This document shows, in pieces, positions 17,431-25,822 of a stretch of 64,000 nucleotides of DNA (position 1 is its first letter; each line of letters opens with the position of its first letter). The notes beneath the pieces are model-generated. The model did not search any database, was not told the origin of the DNA, and worked only from the letters and a program-made list of their open reading frames with translations. The DNA comes from an uncultured Rhodospirillales bacterium. GTDB taxonomy: Bacteria; Pseudomonadota; Alphaproteobacteria; ATCC43930; CGMCC-115725. The position numbers and the translations under genes are program-made. The stretch spans positions 496,001 through 560,000 of the forward strand of contig CAIKMD010000003.1 in NCBI GenBank assembly GCA_903828515.1, written 5' to 3'.

Positions 17431-17558
17431 GCGGGCACTCCTCGCGGGGCGAGAGGTGCAGAGCTTGGACGGGCGTCTGACGGGGTGCCTGCTTCGACCC
17501 CGCTCGGACGTTATCGCGTCCCGCGAAGGCCGACAAGCACCGAGAGAGACGAGGCGCG

Positions 17559-17762
17559 CTACTGCCCCTTGCTCGGGGCTTTCGGCGTCGTCCCGGCCGG
17601 ATGAACCGTCTTGCCGGTCGGGTCGCTCGCGCTGCCTTCTGCGTCGGCGCCCGGCTTTGGCGCGGGACGATGCGCGGCGTTTTCCTGATGCGCCGCGTGC
17701 GCGTGATCGTCGTGCTGGAAATGCTTGGCCTGGTCCGGCGGACCTTTAGGGTCTCGTGCCAT
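17559..17762 (-). CDS. small His/Pro-rich hypothetical protein
   Basis: A possible 67-residue polar protein beginning MARDPKGPPDQAKHFQHDDH, rich in His, Ala and Pro. No family is recognised and no strong ribosome binding site is seen. It follows the DUF3309 gene on the same strand by four bases, which is the main support for it being real. Confidence 0.4.
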   Translation of the reverse strand: MARDPKGPPDQAKHFQHDDHAHAAHQENAAHRPAPKPGADAEGSASDPTGKTVHPAGTTPKAPSKGQ

Positions 17763-17766
17763 GGGC

Positions 17767-17931
17767 TCAGAGCCGGCCGAGCAGCACGAGGATCAGCACG
17801 ATGATGAGGACGAGGCCCAATCCGCCGCCGCCGTAATAACCCGTGCCGTAAAAGGGTCCGCCGCCGAATCCGCTGAAGCCGCCGAGCAGGATGACGACGA
17901 TGACGATGAGGAGGATGGTTCCGAGTGACAT
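17767..17931 (-). CDS. DUF3309 family small membrane protein
   Basis: A 54-residue protein with two hydrophobic segments separated by a Gly-rich turn: MSLGTILLIVIVVILLGG at the start and GLGLVLIIVLILVLLGRL at the end, the signature of DUF3309, a family of short proteobacterial membrane proteins of unknown role. The start at 17931 is fixed by GGAG five bases upstream and by agreement with the family's MSLGTI beginning; an in-frame ATG eight codons earlier is less likely. Confidence 0.85.
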   Translation of the reverse strand: MSLGTILLIVIVVILLGGFSGFGGGPFYGTGYYGGGGLGLVLIIVLILVLLGRL

Positions 17932-18042
17932 GATATCTCCGGGTTGCTGGGCCATCGGCGCGAACGCCGGGCGGTCTTGCGGTGCGCCATGAAGCGGACT
18001 GATTGCAAGGCAGGATAAGATGCGACGTTCGGTCGGGTCAGG

Positions 18043-18096
18043 ATCGGGAAATACCTAGTCCACGGTCGGCCGATGAATGGCTAGGTATTTTCCGAT
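18043..18096. promoter_or_regulatory. 16-base inverted repeat with CTAG core
   Basis: ATCGGGAAATACCTAG (18043-18058) and CTAGGTATTTTCCGAT (18081-18096) match as inverted repeats with one mismatch and a 22-base spacer. It lies between the DUF3309 gene and the divergent small gene at 18201, so it could be an operator for either. Confidence 0.5.
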
Positions 18097-18200
18097 TCTG
18101 GTTGCTGTCACCCCAAATCTCTTACCCTTCCCCGATGCAAATGAGCGCGCCCGCCATCATCGCGGCCTCACGCCGCGCGGTCGTTTCGCGGATCGGCTAG

Positions 18201-18467
18201 ATGGCCTATTTCCGCGTTTACGTGCTCGACGCCAAAAACCGCCAGATCGCAGCGATGAATTTGAATGCGGAGCATAAATTCGCCGCGATCGAAAACGCGC
18301 GCGGGCTGATGACGGCCGACCTGCCCTGGTTCGCCTACGAGATCTGGCACAACGCGCGGCAGGTTCATCGGGAACTGCGCACGGACTTCGATATCCTGCA
18401 AACGCAAATCCCGATCGAGCGGCACGTTATCGATCTCAAAACGGCGAAGCGAAGGACGGAGCGCTGA
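18201..18467 (+). CDS. hypothetical protein, 88 residues
   Basis: The protein begins MAYFRVYVLDAKNRQIAAMN and is soluble with mixed charge. No family is recognised. Support comes from a protein-like composition and alphaproteobacterial codon usage; the ribosome binding site is weak. An overlapping minus-strand frame looks less protein-like. Confidence 0.5.
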   Translation: MAYFRVYVLDAKNRQIAAMNLNAEHKFAAIENARGLMTADLPWFAYEIWHNARQVHRELRTDFDILQTQIPIERHVIDLKTAKRRTER

Positions 18468-18644
18468 GCGATAGCCAGGCGGCGCGGGTCACGTTGCAAT
18501 GCTCGGGTTCCGCGTCGGCTCCCGCCGTCAGGGCGAAACTCTTGCGTCCTGTCCGCTCCGTTCGATTTTGTACAAAACAGGCTTTGCCCCAAATTGGCGG
18601 CGATCTGCTCTCAATTCCGACAAGATGACGCGTGCTGATAACGC

Positions 18645-18815
18645 ATGGACGAAGACGCCGCCTATTTCCGGCTGAAGGCCGAACAATGCCGCCGCATCGC
18701 GTATTGCCTGCCGAGCAAGTCAGACCCCGCCGCCATCTCCCTCATGGAAATGGCGGAGGAGTTCGACGCCATGGCCGAGAGTATCGGGTCAGCGCCGCCC
18801 CATACTCGGAATTAG
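18645..18815 (+). CDS. short helical hypothetical protein, 56 residues
   Basis: The frame from ATG 18645 gives MDEDAAYFRLKAEQCRRIAY followed by an amphipathic stretch with MEMAEEFDAMAES. Very short proteins with the pattern YFRLKAEQCRRIA...MAxEFDxxA are common in alphaproteobacteria and have no known function. It is probably a two-helix protein. Confidence 0.6.
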   Translation: MDEDAAYFRLKAEQCRRIAYCLPSKSDPAAISLMEMAEEFDAMAESIGSAPPHTRN

Positions 18816-18825
18816 CCGCCCGCGA

Positions 18826-18984
18826 TCAATGCGGCGTCGCCGGGTCCGGCGGAAGATTCAGCGCCTTTCCAATATCGGCAATGATCGCCTGAAGCGCGGC
18901 CCGCGTTTGCGGGTCGATGGTGCGGGCGAGCAGCGCCTCGGCATGCTTCTTCGCTTCCCGGAGCGCATCTTGTCTTGGGTCCAT
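18826..18984 (-). CDS. short hypothetical protein, 52 residues
   Basis: From the ATG at 18984 the frame reads MDPRQDALREAKKHAEALLA and then RTIDPQTRAALQAIIADIGK, a helical, soluble pattern. A 12-residue longer start exists at 19020. There is no known family and only protein-like composition supports it. Confidence 0.4.
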   Translation of the reverse strand: MDPRQDALREAKKHAEALLARTIDPQTRAALQAIIADIGKALNLPPDPATPH

Positions 18985-19097
18985 GGCGGGAAAATCGCCC
19001 GCGCCCGGCCGCTCCGGCATTGACCTGGATCAATCGAAACCTGTGCGAAATTGCCGCGCCGGCCCGATTTCGGCCCGGCGCCTGCCCGCCCGGCAGG

Positions 19098-19127
19098 CTT
19101 GAACCGGCTCGCGGCAAACCCCACCTT
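19098..19127 (+). promoter_or_regulatory. probable sigma-32 heat-shock promoter of hsp20
   Basis: CTTGAA (19098-19103) and CCCCACCTT (from 19119) are 15 bases apart and match the sigma-32 pattern CTTGAA / CCCCAT-T closely. It lies about 100 bases before the hsp20 start, leaving room for a structured leader. Confidence 0.6.
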
Positions 19128-19154
19128 AAAGGCCGGAGCAAGGCCTTCGGGCTT

Positions 19155-19223
19155 GTTCCGGGGTTTGAAGGGGCCGCCGTCAGGGGCCCGGAACGACCGA
19201 CCCGCTCATCCTGAGGAGGTCCG
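19155..19223 (+). promoter_or_regulatory. candidate RNA thermometer in the hsp20 leader
   Basis: A first perfect 8-base-pair stem joins GTTCCGGG (19155-19162) and CCCGGAAC (19187-19194). A second hairpin pairs GACC (19199-19202) with GGTC (19218-19221) and CTCA (19205-19208) with TGAG (19212-19215), with a small internal loop. The second hairpin encloses the whole Shine-Dalgarno GAGGAGG at 19213-19219. This is the logic of ROSE-type thermometers that control hsp20 genes in rhizobia. Confidence 0.6.
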
Positions 19224-19676
19224 ATGTCACGCGTTTCCGTTTTCAGTTCGCCGTTGCTTCTGGGCTTCGACCAGTTCGAGCGTGCGCTCGACCGCGTCAG
19301 CAAGACCACCGCCGACGGCTATCCGCCTTATAACGTCGAGCAGATCGGCGACGACGCGCTGAGGATTACCCTGGCGGTGGCGGGCTTTGCCATGGACGAG
19401 CTGACGGTGCAGATCGAGGACACCCAATTGGTGATCCGCGGCAAGCAGATCGACGTGCCGGGCAAGGTCTATCTTCATCGCGGCATCGCGGCGCGCCAGT
19501 TTCAACGCTCGTTCGTGCTCGCCGACGGCATCGAGGTGACCGGCGCGGCGCTCGACAGCGGCCTGCTCAACATCGATCTCCGCCGCCGCGCCGCTGACGG
19601 ACAGGTGCGCAGCATCGAGATTCGCACGACATCAAAAAGGACCGGGCAACCGGGCAACGAAAGGACCGAGTCATGA
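19224..19676 (+). CDS. Hsp20/alpha-crystallin family small heat-shock protein
   Basis: A 150-residue ATP-independent chaperone that holds unfolding proteins. It starts MSRVSVFSSPLLLGFDQFER, contains an alpha-crystallin domain from about residue 35 (YNVEQIGDDALRITLAVAGF) to 130, with the A-x-x-x-GLL-like motif present as ALDSGLLNIDL, and resembles the IbpA/HspH class of alphaproteobacteria. GAGGAGG precedes the ATG at the right distance. It overlaps the DUF1150 gene by ATGA, so they form one unit. A sigma-32 promoter and a leader hairpin that hides the Shine-Dalgarno suggest control by temperature at both transcription and translation. Confidence 0.93.
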   Translation: MSRVSVFSSPLLLGFDQFERALDRVSKTTADGYPPYNVEQIGDDALRITLAVAGFAMDELTVQIEDTQLVIRGKQIDVPGKVYLHRGIAARQFQRSFVLADGIEVTGAALDSGLLNIDLRRRAADGQVRSIEIRTTSKRTGQPGNERTES

Positions 19677-19888
19677 ACATCATGGAACAGTTACGCAGCA
19701 TCACCCCGCAGGATTTCGCCCAGATGGGCGTCCAGCAGGTCGCCTATGTCCGCCCCAGCGTGGTCAACGGCGCCAACGTCTTCACCATCCACGCCGCCGA
19801 CGGCGCCCAGATCGGCATCGCGCCGACCCGCGACATCGCCTTCGCCGCGGTGAAACAGCACGAGCTGGAACCGGTCAGCGTTCAGTAA
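19673..19888 (+). CDS. DUF1150 family protein
   Basis: A 71-residue protein (MNIMEQLRSITPQDFAQMGV, then QVAYVRP...GTDGxQ-like middle) of the DUF1150 family, which in alphaproteobacteria is usually encoded right after a small heat-shock protein. Function is unknown. The ATGA overlap with hsp20 supports the start at 19673 and translational coupling; Met4 is an alternative. Confidence 0.88.
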   Translation: MNIMEQLRSITPQDFAQMGVQQVAYVRPSVVNGANVFTIHAADGAQIGIAPTRDIAFAAVKQHELEPVSVQ

Positions 19889-19941
19889 GTCTGTTGTCTT
19901 CCGTCGTCACCGCCGCGCCAGCGGGGTGACGATCGCGGCGA

Positions 19942-20412
19942 TCACGCCGCGTGGCTGGCCGCGCGGTCGGTGAGGATCGAATAGATCGCGTCGGTATCGT
20001 CGGTGCCGCGCAACTTGGCGCAGATGGCGCGATCGCGCAGGAAGCGCGAGAGCCGCGCCAATGCTTTGAGATGTTCCGCGCCGGCGTCGGTCGCGGTCAG
20101 CAGCAGAAAAATCAGATCGACCGGCTGCGCATCGATCGCCTCGAAGTCGATCGGCTTTTCCAACCGGGCGAATAAAGCCATCGGCCGTCCGATGGCGGCA
20201 AGGCGCCCATGCGGCACGGCGGTGCCGCCGCCGATCCCGGTGGTGCCCAATTGCTCGCGCGCGATCAGCGCGTCGAAGATCGTTGTTTCGCTCGTTCCAG
20301 CCAAGGGCGCCGCGCGGCGCGCAAGCTCCTGCAACGCCTGACGCTTGGTGGTTGCGCGCAGGTTGGCGATGATGCTCGATGGTGTGATGAGATCGGTGAT
20401 TTCCATCACCAT
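19942..20412 (-). CDS. ptsN: nitrogen-regulatory PTS protein EIIA-Ntr
   Basis: A 156-residue PTS EIIA type 2 domain. GIGGGTAVPHGRL contains the phosphorylatable His68. The protein accepts phosphate in the PTS-Ntr chain and regulates nitrogen, potassium or stringent-response functions rather than sugar uptake. Start choice: ATG 20412, preceded by GGGGCGG, or ATG 20406 (MEITDL), which matches many homologues. It lies downstream of rpoN on the same strand, with no hpf/raiA gene in the 134-base gap, although many proteobacteria carry hpf there. Confidence 0.93.
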   Translation of the reverse strand: MVMEITDLITPSSIIANLRATTKRQALQELARRAAPLAGTSETTIFDALIAREQLGTTGIGGGTAVPHGRLAAIGRPMALFARLEKPIDFEAIDAQPVDLIFLLLTATDAGAEHLKALARLSRFLRDRAICAKLRGTDDTDAIYSILTDRAASHAA

Positions 20413-20546
20413 ACCGCCCCGATAGTGCAGCAAAAAATCTAGGAACGTGCCTCCGGCCTGTCAAGGAAACGGCCGGACAATAAACCTGTGGATAGAGTCG
20501 TTTTCGCGGAACGACTGGCGGCGCCGGACTTAAACCGCCTGCCGCC

Positions 20547-22043
20547 TTACATCTGCAGGACTTTTTCGCGCCGGCGCTGCACCGAGGACGGGATGTTCAT
20601 CGCCTCGCGGTATTTCGCGACGGTACGGCGCGCGATGTCGACGCCGTCCTTCATCAGGATGTCGACGATGCGATCGTCGGACAATACGTCGTTGGCTTCG
20701 CCGTCGATCAGCGCGCGGATGCGAAAGCGCACCGATTCGGCCGACAGCGCCTCGCCGCCGCTCGACGCGGCGATCGACGAGGTGAAGAAATATTTCAGTT
20801 CGAAGATGCCGCGCGGCGTCATCATGTATTTGTTGGTGGTGACGCGGCTCACCGTGCTTTCGTGCATGCCGATCGCCTGCGCGATGTCGCGCAGCACGAG
20901 CGGGCGCAGATGCTGCACGCCGTGATGCAGGAACCCGTCCTGCTGGCGCACGATCTCGCGCGAGACCTTGAGGATGGTGGTGGCGCGCTGATGCAGCGCC
21001 TTGACCAGCCAGTTCGCCGACTGATAGCGCTCGGCGAGATAATCCTTGGCCGCCTTGTTCTGGGTCGCGGTGACCTCGGCGTAATAGCGCGTGTTGATGA
21101 GAACGCGCGGCAGGGTTTCGCTGTTGAGCTCGACCAGCCAGCCGCCGCTCTGCGGCCGGATGAACACGTCGGGCACCACCGGTTGCGCGATCGCGCCGTC
21201 GAATTGCAGGCCGGGCTTCGGATCGAGGGCGCGAATCTCGGCGGCCATCTCGGCGAGGTCGGCGGCATCGACGCGGCAGACCCGCATCAGCGCCGCCACG
21301 TCACGCGTGGCGAGGAGCGGGAGATTCTCGACTAAAGCCTGCATCGCGGGATCGTAGCGATCGCGCGCGCGAAGCTGGATGGCGAGGCACTCGGCGAGGT
21401 CGCGGGCGAAGATCCCGACCGGCTCGAAGCGCTGGAGCTGTTTGAGGACTTTCTCGACCCGCGCCACGTCGCAGCCCATCGTGTCGGCGACGGTGGCGAG
21501 ATCGATGGTGAGATAGCCGGCATCGTCGAGCTGATCGACCATGTGCGCGCCGATCACCCGGTCGCCGGCGTCCTTGATCTCCTCGGAGACCTGGCCGAGC
21601 AGGTGTTCGCGCAGGGTGGTCGCCCGCGCCAGGGTCTGGTCGAGGGAGGGCAGGTCGCCGCCGCCGTCGTTGCGCGTGCTGCCCTTGGAATAAGCGTCGG
21701 GGTCGCCGGCGTAATCGAGATCGCCGCCGCCCTCGGCGCCGGCCACTTCGTGCCAGGCCTCGACGGCTTCCTCGTGCGCGACCTCGGCGGGTGCGGTGGG
21801 GACGGGGTCGACCCCGTCGGTCGCCGCCACGTCGCCGCCGGCCTCGGCCGGGGAGCTGCTTTCGGCCGGGTTGTCGATCGGGGTGTCCGCGCGTTCCAGC
21901 AGCGGGTTCTGCTCGAGTTCGCCCTCGATATAGGTGACCAGTTCGACATGCGAGAGCTGCAGCAGCTTGATTGCCTGCTGCAACTGCGGCGTCATCACGA
22001 GCGCTTGGCTCTGCCGGATGTCGAGCCGTTGAGAGAGGGCCAT
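20547..22043 (-). CDS. rpoN: RNA polymerase sigma-54 factor
   Basis: A 498-residue sigma-54. Region I is glutamine- and leucine-rich (LDIRQSQALVMTPQLQQAIK), followed by an acidic Ala/Glu/Pro-rich region II to about residue 130, the core-binding domain and the C-terminal DNA-binding domain. The RpoN box is at 471-480 as ARRTVAKYRE. The length is normal. It directs transcription from -24/-12 promoters with enhancer-binding proteins. It is between lptB and ptsN, the common proteobacterial order. Confidence 0.97.
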   Translation of the reverse strand: MALSQRLDIRQSQALVMTPQLQQAIKLLQLSHVELVTYIEGELEQNPLLERADTPIDNPAESSSPAEAGGDVAATDGVDPVPTAPAEVAHEEAVEAWHEVAGAEGGGDLDYAGDPDAYSKGSTRNDGGGDLPSLDQTLARATTLREHLLGQVSEEIKDAGDRVIGAHMVDQLDDAGYLTIDLATVADTMGCDVARVEKVLKQLQRFEPVGIFARDLAECLAIQLRARDRYDPAMQALVENLPLLATRDVAALMRVCRVDAADLAEMAAEIRALDPKPGLQFDGAIAQPVVPDVFIRPQSGGWLVELNSETLPRVLINTRYYAEVTATQNKAAKDYLAERYQSANWLVKALHQRATTILKVSREIVRQQDGFLHHGVQHLRPLVLRDIAQAIGMHESTVSRVTTNKYMMTPRGIFELKYFFTSSIAASSGGEALSAESVRFRIRALIDGEANDVLSDDRIVDILMKDGVDIARRTVAKYREAMNIPSSVQRRREKVLQM

Positions 22044-22189
22044 GGGATTATATAAACCGAAGTTCGCCGTTACTGCAAACTTCGTACCAAGTCCCTTATT
22101 TTTCGTTAACTACATGTACGGCGGCGGTTTTCCGCGGTCCGGGCCGGCGATGCCGCAATGCAGCATTTTACCGCGGAATCCCGCGCGTT

Positions 22190-22975
22190 TCAGAGCTGGA
22201 AGCGTTCGCCCAGATAGACCCGGCGGACATCCGGGTCGTTGACGATGTCGTTCGGGCGGCCGTCCATCAGGACCCGGCCCTCGTGCAGGATATAGGCGCG
22301 ATCGACGATGCCGAGCGTCTCGCGGACGTTGTGATCGGTGATCAGCACGCCGATGCCGCGATCCTTCAGGTGGGCGACGAGGTCGCGGATGTCGCTGACG
22401 GCGATCGGGTCGATGCCGGCCAGCGGCTCGTCGAGCAGGATGAAATGCGGCTGGGTGGCGAGCGCCCGGGCGATCTCGACGCGGCGCCGTTCGCCGCCCG
22501 AGAGCGCCATCGCCGGGGCGCGGCGCAGATGGGTGATCGAGAACTCGGCGAGCAGGGAATCGATGGTGCTCTCGCGCACCTCGGGGATCGGTTCCGAGAC
22601 TTCGAGAACCGCGCGGATGTTCTGCTCGACGGTGAGGCCGCGAAAGATCGAGGCCTCCTGGGGCAGATAGCCGATGCCCATGCGGGCGCGGCGATACATC
22701 GGCAGGTCGGTGATGTCCTCGCTGTCGAGGGTGATGCGGCCGACATCGGGACGGATGAGGCCGGTGATGATGTAGAAACAGGTGGTCTTGCCGGCGCCGT
22801 TGGGTCCCAAGAGCCCGACCGCCTCGCCGCGCTGAACCGAGACGTTGACCTCGCGCAGCACGGGTCGCTTCTTGAAGCTCTTGCCGAGGTTGAAGGCGGC
22901 CAGGCCCGAATTGCTCGCGACGAGTCGTGGCCCCGCCTCGGTCGGCGGTCGGCGCGGCGGCGGGAAATCGGCCAT
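22190..22975 (-). CDS. lptB: LPS export ABC transporter ATP-binding protein LptB
   Basis: A 261-residue ABC ATPase that powers extraction of LPS from the inner membrane with LptF and LptG. Walker A is GPNGAGKTT near residue 58, the signature is LSGGERRRVEIARAL, Walker B is FILLDEPLAGIDP and the H-loop is ITDHNVRETL. The N-terminal 25 residues (MADFPPPRRPPTEAGPRL) form a Pro-rich extension not seen in E. coli LptB. It is five bases after lptA, on the same strand, in the kdsD-lptC-lptA-lptB series. Confidence 0.97.
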   Translation of the reverse strand: MADFPPPRRPPTEAGPRLVASNSGLAAFNLGKSFKKRPVLREVNVSVQRGEAVGLLGPNGAGKTTCFYIITGLIRPDVGRITLDSEDITDLPMYRRARMGIGYLPQEASIFRGLTVEQNIRAVLEVSEPIPEVRESTIDSLLAEFSITHLRRAPAMALSGGERRRVEIARALATQPHFILLDEPLAGIDPIAVSDIRDLVAHLKDRGIGVLITDHNVRETLGIVDRAYILHEGRVLMDGRPNDIVNDPDVRRVYLGERFQL

Positions 22976-22980
22976 CGCTT

Positions 22981-24012
22981 TTAGGGTTTCCGGACCGGCG
23001 CCGCGCCGTCGGTCTGGGCCGGCTGGGTCTGCGGCATGAACAACCCCTCGACGCGCGGGCGCGGGCCGGTGAGCTGCGCGTTTGGCGGCGCGGCGAGGAG
23101 ACGGGCGACGTTGCTGTTGGTGTCGACGACACCGTACTGGCCGCGCAATTCGTTCTCCCCCCGGGTCAAGGTGACGTGACCACTGAGCGTGGCGATACCG
23201 GTTTCCATATTATAGACCGCCGTATCGCCGTGCGCGATCTGATCTTGCTGGGTGCTCGCATCGCGGGAAATCAAAAGAACGTGTCCCTGCGCATCGATCC
23301 GGCTGATCTTCGAGGGCTGATCGCCGGTTTTGACGATCAGCGTGGTCAGCACGTCGCCGCGAATCGATTTCTGCGGCGGGCCGGCGCGCACCGCCAGCGC
23401 GTCGCCGCGCGCCACGCCGAGCTGCTTCTGGTCGTACCATTCGAAACTGTCGCGCGCGGTCACCACGTCCTGCGGCGTGGTGATCTTGAGCGCCTTGCCG
23501 GTCAGCACCATCACCGCCTGGTCCATGTCGTAGACGGCATGATCGCCGATCGCGGTCTGGGTCGGCGTGGTGAACACCACGTGCCCTTCGGCCTCGATGC
23601 GATAGATCTGGCTGGAACCGGTATCGAGCGGGCTGGCCGAGGCTGCCGGACCGGGCGGCGGATTGCCGCGCAGTTGCGGCGCGGCGGCATCGGCGGGCGG
23701 CGGCGGCGCGCCCTGGCGGTAATAGGCATAGAGCGTATCAGCATTGACCGTGGTATCGCCGCGCGTCGCCTTGGCGTTGCCGCGCGCGATGTAGACGTGA
23801 TTGGTCTGCTGCCACTCGATGCCGTTATCGGCGCTGACCGCGACCGGCTTGCTGCTGTCGCCGCCGGCGAGACCGAGCGTGCCGCCGGGTGTTGCCGGTG
23901 TCGCGGCGGGCGCGGCCGGTGCGGCGGCCTTCGGTGCCTGCGCGCGCGGCGCATCCGCCCATAACGTCAACGCCGCCACCGTTGCGAGAACGGCGCCGAG
24001 GCTCAGCCTCAT
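22981..24012 (-). CDS. lptA: LPS transport periplasmic protein LptA (OstA-like)
   Basis: A 343-residue exported protein, longer than E. coli LptA (185). A signal peptide (MRLSLGAVLATVAALTLWAD) is followed by an Ala/Pro-rich linker and OstA-like beta-jellyroll repeats: VYIARGNAKATRGDTTVNAD, GHVVFTTPTQTAIGDHAVYD and GHVTLTRGENELRGQYGVVD. LptA bridges LptC and LptD in the periplasm. The ATG at 24012 overlaps the lptC stop as ATGA, which settles the start; longer open frames upstream are lptC read out of frame. A Pro/Ala insertion near residues 100-125 accounts for some of the extra length. Confidence 0.93.
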   Translation of the reverse strand: MRLSLGAVLATVAALTLWADAPRAQAPKAAAPAAPAATPATPGGTLGLAGGDSSKPVAVSADNGIEWQQTNHVYIARGNAKATRGDTTVNADTLYAYYRQGAPPPPADAAAPQLRGNPPPGPAASASPLDTGSSQIYRIEAEGHVVFTTPTQTAIGDHAVYDMDQAVMVLTGKALKITTPQDVVTARDSFEWYDQKQLGVARGDALAVRAGPPQKSIRGDVLTTLIVKTGDQPSKISRIDAQGHVLLISRDASTQQDQIAHGDTAVYNMETGIATLSGHVTLTRGENELRGQYGVVDTNSNVARLLAAPPNAQLTGPRPRVEGLFMPQTQPAQTDGAAPVRKP

Positions 24013-24677
24013 TCGGGCTCCTTCGCCCGGGGCAACAGATTGAGCAGGGTCTTGCCGGTGAAGATGATCACGTCGCCGCGGTTGTACATGGTGAAGCCCT
24101 CGGCGGTGACGTTGCCGAAAGGTCCATGGCCGTCGACCGGATCGTGGCCGACCGCGGTGCCGTTGAGGATGTCGATGCGCGCGCTGTCGGTGTGGAACTC
24201 GTTGCCGCGATCCTGATAGAGCTCGACCGCGCCGAAGAGATCGAGCAGTTGCGGCTGCGGCTGATAGGTGCCGGCCTCGCCGCTGAGTTCGACCCAGTTG
24301 CCGCTGTTGGTGGTCATGTCGGCGCGCGGCCCGTCGAGCGAAACGAGATCGTCGGAATTGGGCTGCACCTGGCTCGCCGCCTCGGCGGTCAGGGTGAAGG
24401 GCCGGTTGTCGCGGTCGATGCCGGAATAACGCGGCGACACCATGCGCAGCTTGCGCGCTTCGTTCAAATCGATATGCGGCAGGCCGAAGCGGACATGCTC
24501 GAACGCGGCCTGCAATTGCGGCCACGCCGCGATCAACAGAAGCAACGTGATCGCGATCGCCGGCAGCGTCCACTTGGTGCGCTGGACGAAGCGGCTATGC
24601 GTGCGCGGATCGCCCAGCTTGAGGCGGCGGCGCAGGCTCAGGCGCAAGGCCATCGCGGGGGCGAGCGGCCCCTTCAT
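24009..24677 (-). CDS. lptC: LPS export protein LptC
   Basis: A 222-residue single-pass inner-membrane protein. A basic N-terminus and one transmembrane segment (WTLPAIAITLLLLIAAWPQL near 36-55) are followed by a periplasmic LptC/OstA-like domain with ARKLRMVSPRYSGIDRDNRP and GHGPFGNVTAEGFTMYNRGD. It passes LPS from LptBFG to LptA. The ATG overlaps the kdsD stop by one base and its own stop overlaps lptA, so the genes are tightly coupled. Confidence 0.93.
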   Translation of the reverse strand: MKGPLAPAMALRLSLRRRLKLGDPRTHSRFVQRTKWTLPAIAITLLLLIAAWPQLQAAFEHVRFGLPHIDLNEARKLRMVSPRYSGIDRDNRPFTLTAEAASQVQPNSDDLVSLDGPRADMTTNSGNWVELSGEAGTYQPQPQLLDLFGAVELYQDRGNEFHTDSARIDILNGTAVGHDPVDGHGPFGNVTAEGFTMYNRGDVIIFTGKTLLNLLPRAKEPE

Positions 24678-25648
24678 CAGGCGATGCCCGCCCGCAAGCA
24701 GTCGTGGATGTGGAGAATGCCGACCGGACGCTGTTCGCCGTCGATCGCGAAGAGGCTGGTGATCGCGAACTCGTTCATCTGGCCGAGCGCCTCGACCGCG
24801 AGCGCGGTCGAGCGAATCGTTTTCGGATGCCGGTTCATCACCTTGTCGACGGTCGAGCGCAGCAGCGTGTCGCCCATGTGGCGGCGCAGATCGCCGTCGG
24901 TGATGATCCCGGCGAGCTTGCCGCCGGTATCGACGACGCCGACGCAGCCGAAGCTTTTCGTGCTCATCACCAGGATCGCGTCGGTCATCGCGCTACCGAG
25001 CGGGACCAGCGGCATCGCGTCGGCGTGATGCATGATGTCGCGCACGACGAGCAGATCCTTGCCGAGCTGTCCGCCCGGATGAAGGCTGTGGAAATCGTTC
25101 GGCGAGAAACCCTTGCGCTCGAGCATCGCGACGGCGAGCGCGTCGCCGAGCGCGAGCATCATCGTGGTCGAGGTGGTGGGTGCGAGGCCCATCGGGCAGG
25201 CCTCGTCGGAGGCGGGCAGGACGAGCGCGATGTCGGCAGCCTCGCACAGCGCGCTGCCGTCGCGCCGCGTCATCGCGACCAACGGAATGCGATAGCGCCG
25301 GGTGAAGGCGACGATGTCGCTGAGTTCGGCGGTGTCGCCGGAATTGCTGAGCGCGAGGACGGAATCGCCCTTCGCGATCATGCCGAGATCGCCGTGGCTG
25401 GCTTCGGCGGGATGCACGAATTGGGCGGGGCTGCCGGTCGAAGCCATGGTCGCCGCGATCTTGCGCGCGACGTGGCCGCTCTTGCCCATGCCGGTGACGG
25501 TGATCCGGCCCTTGGTCGCGGCGAGCAGATCGACTGCCTTGCCGAAATTGACGTCGAGCTGCTCCATCAACGCCGACAGGCCCGCGATCTCGGTCCTGAG
25601 GACCCGGCGGGCAATGGCGATGGCGTTGTCAGTCGCGTCCTTGGGCAT
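24677..25648 (-). CDS. kdsD: arabinose-5-phosphate isomerase (KdsD/KpsF)
   Basis: A 323-residue enzyme converting ribulose 5-phosphate to arabinose 5-phosphate, the first step towards Kdo of LPS. An N-terminal SIS domain (VTGMGKSGHVARKIAATMAS, LALSNSGDTAEL, APTTSTTMMLALGDALAVAM) is followed by two CBS domains (VRDIMHHADAMPLV and VDKVMNRHPKTI). The start MPKDAT at 25648 matches the family length; an upstream in-frame start at 25699 would add 17 residues with no similarity. It leads the lptC-lptA-lptB-rpoN-ptsN series. Confidence 0.95.
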   Translation of the reverse strand: MPKDATDNAIAIARRVLRTEIAGLSALMEQLDVNFGKAVDLLAATKGRITVTGMGKSGHVARKIAATMASTGSPAQFVHPAEASHGDLGMIAKGDSVLALSNSGDTAELSDIVAFTRRYRIPLVAMTRRDGSALCEAADIALVLPASDEACPMGLAPTTSTTMMLALGDALAVAMLERKGFSPNDFHSLHPGGQLGKDLLVVRDIMHHADAMPLVPLGSAMTDAILVMSTKSFGCVGVVDTGGKLAGIITDGDLRRHMGDTLLRSTVDKVMNRHPKTIRSTALAVEALGQMNEFAITSLFAIDGEQRPVGILHIHDCLRAGIA

Positions 25649-25822
25649 AGGCGGCGTTACCGGAATTTCCGTTTCCCTGACAGGCCTGTCGCGGCCCAAG
25701 CCCCTGTTCCGGCTTGGACCCTGCGGTCGGTCATGATGTTAGGGGAGACTATGCCGTCCTATCCCCGGATGGTCAAACAAACGGCCATCCGCGCGCATTA
25801 TGCTGCACCGCAGCAATTCGCG

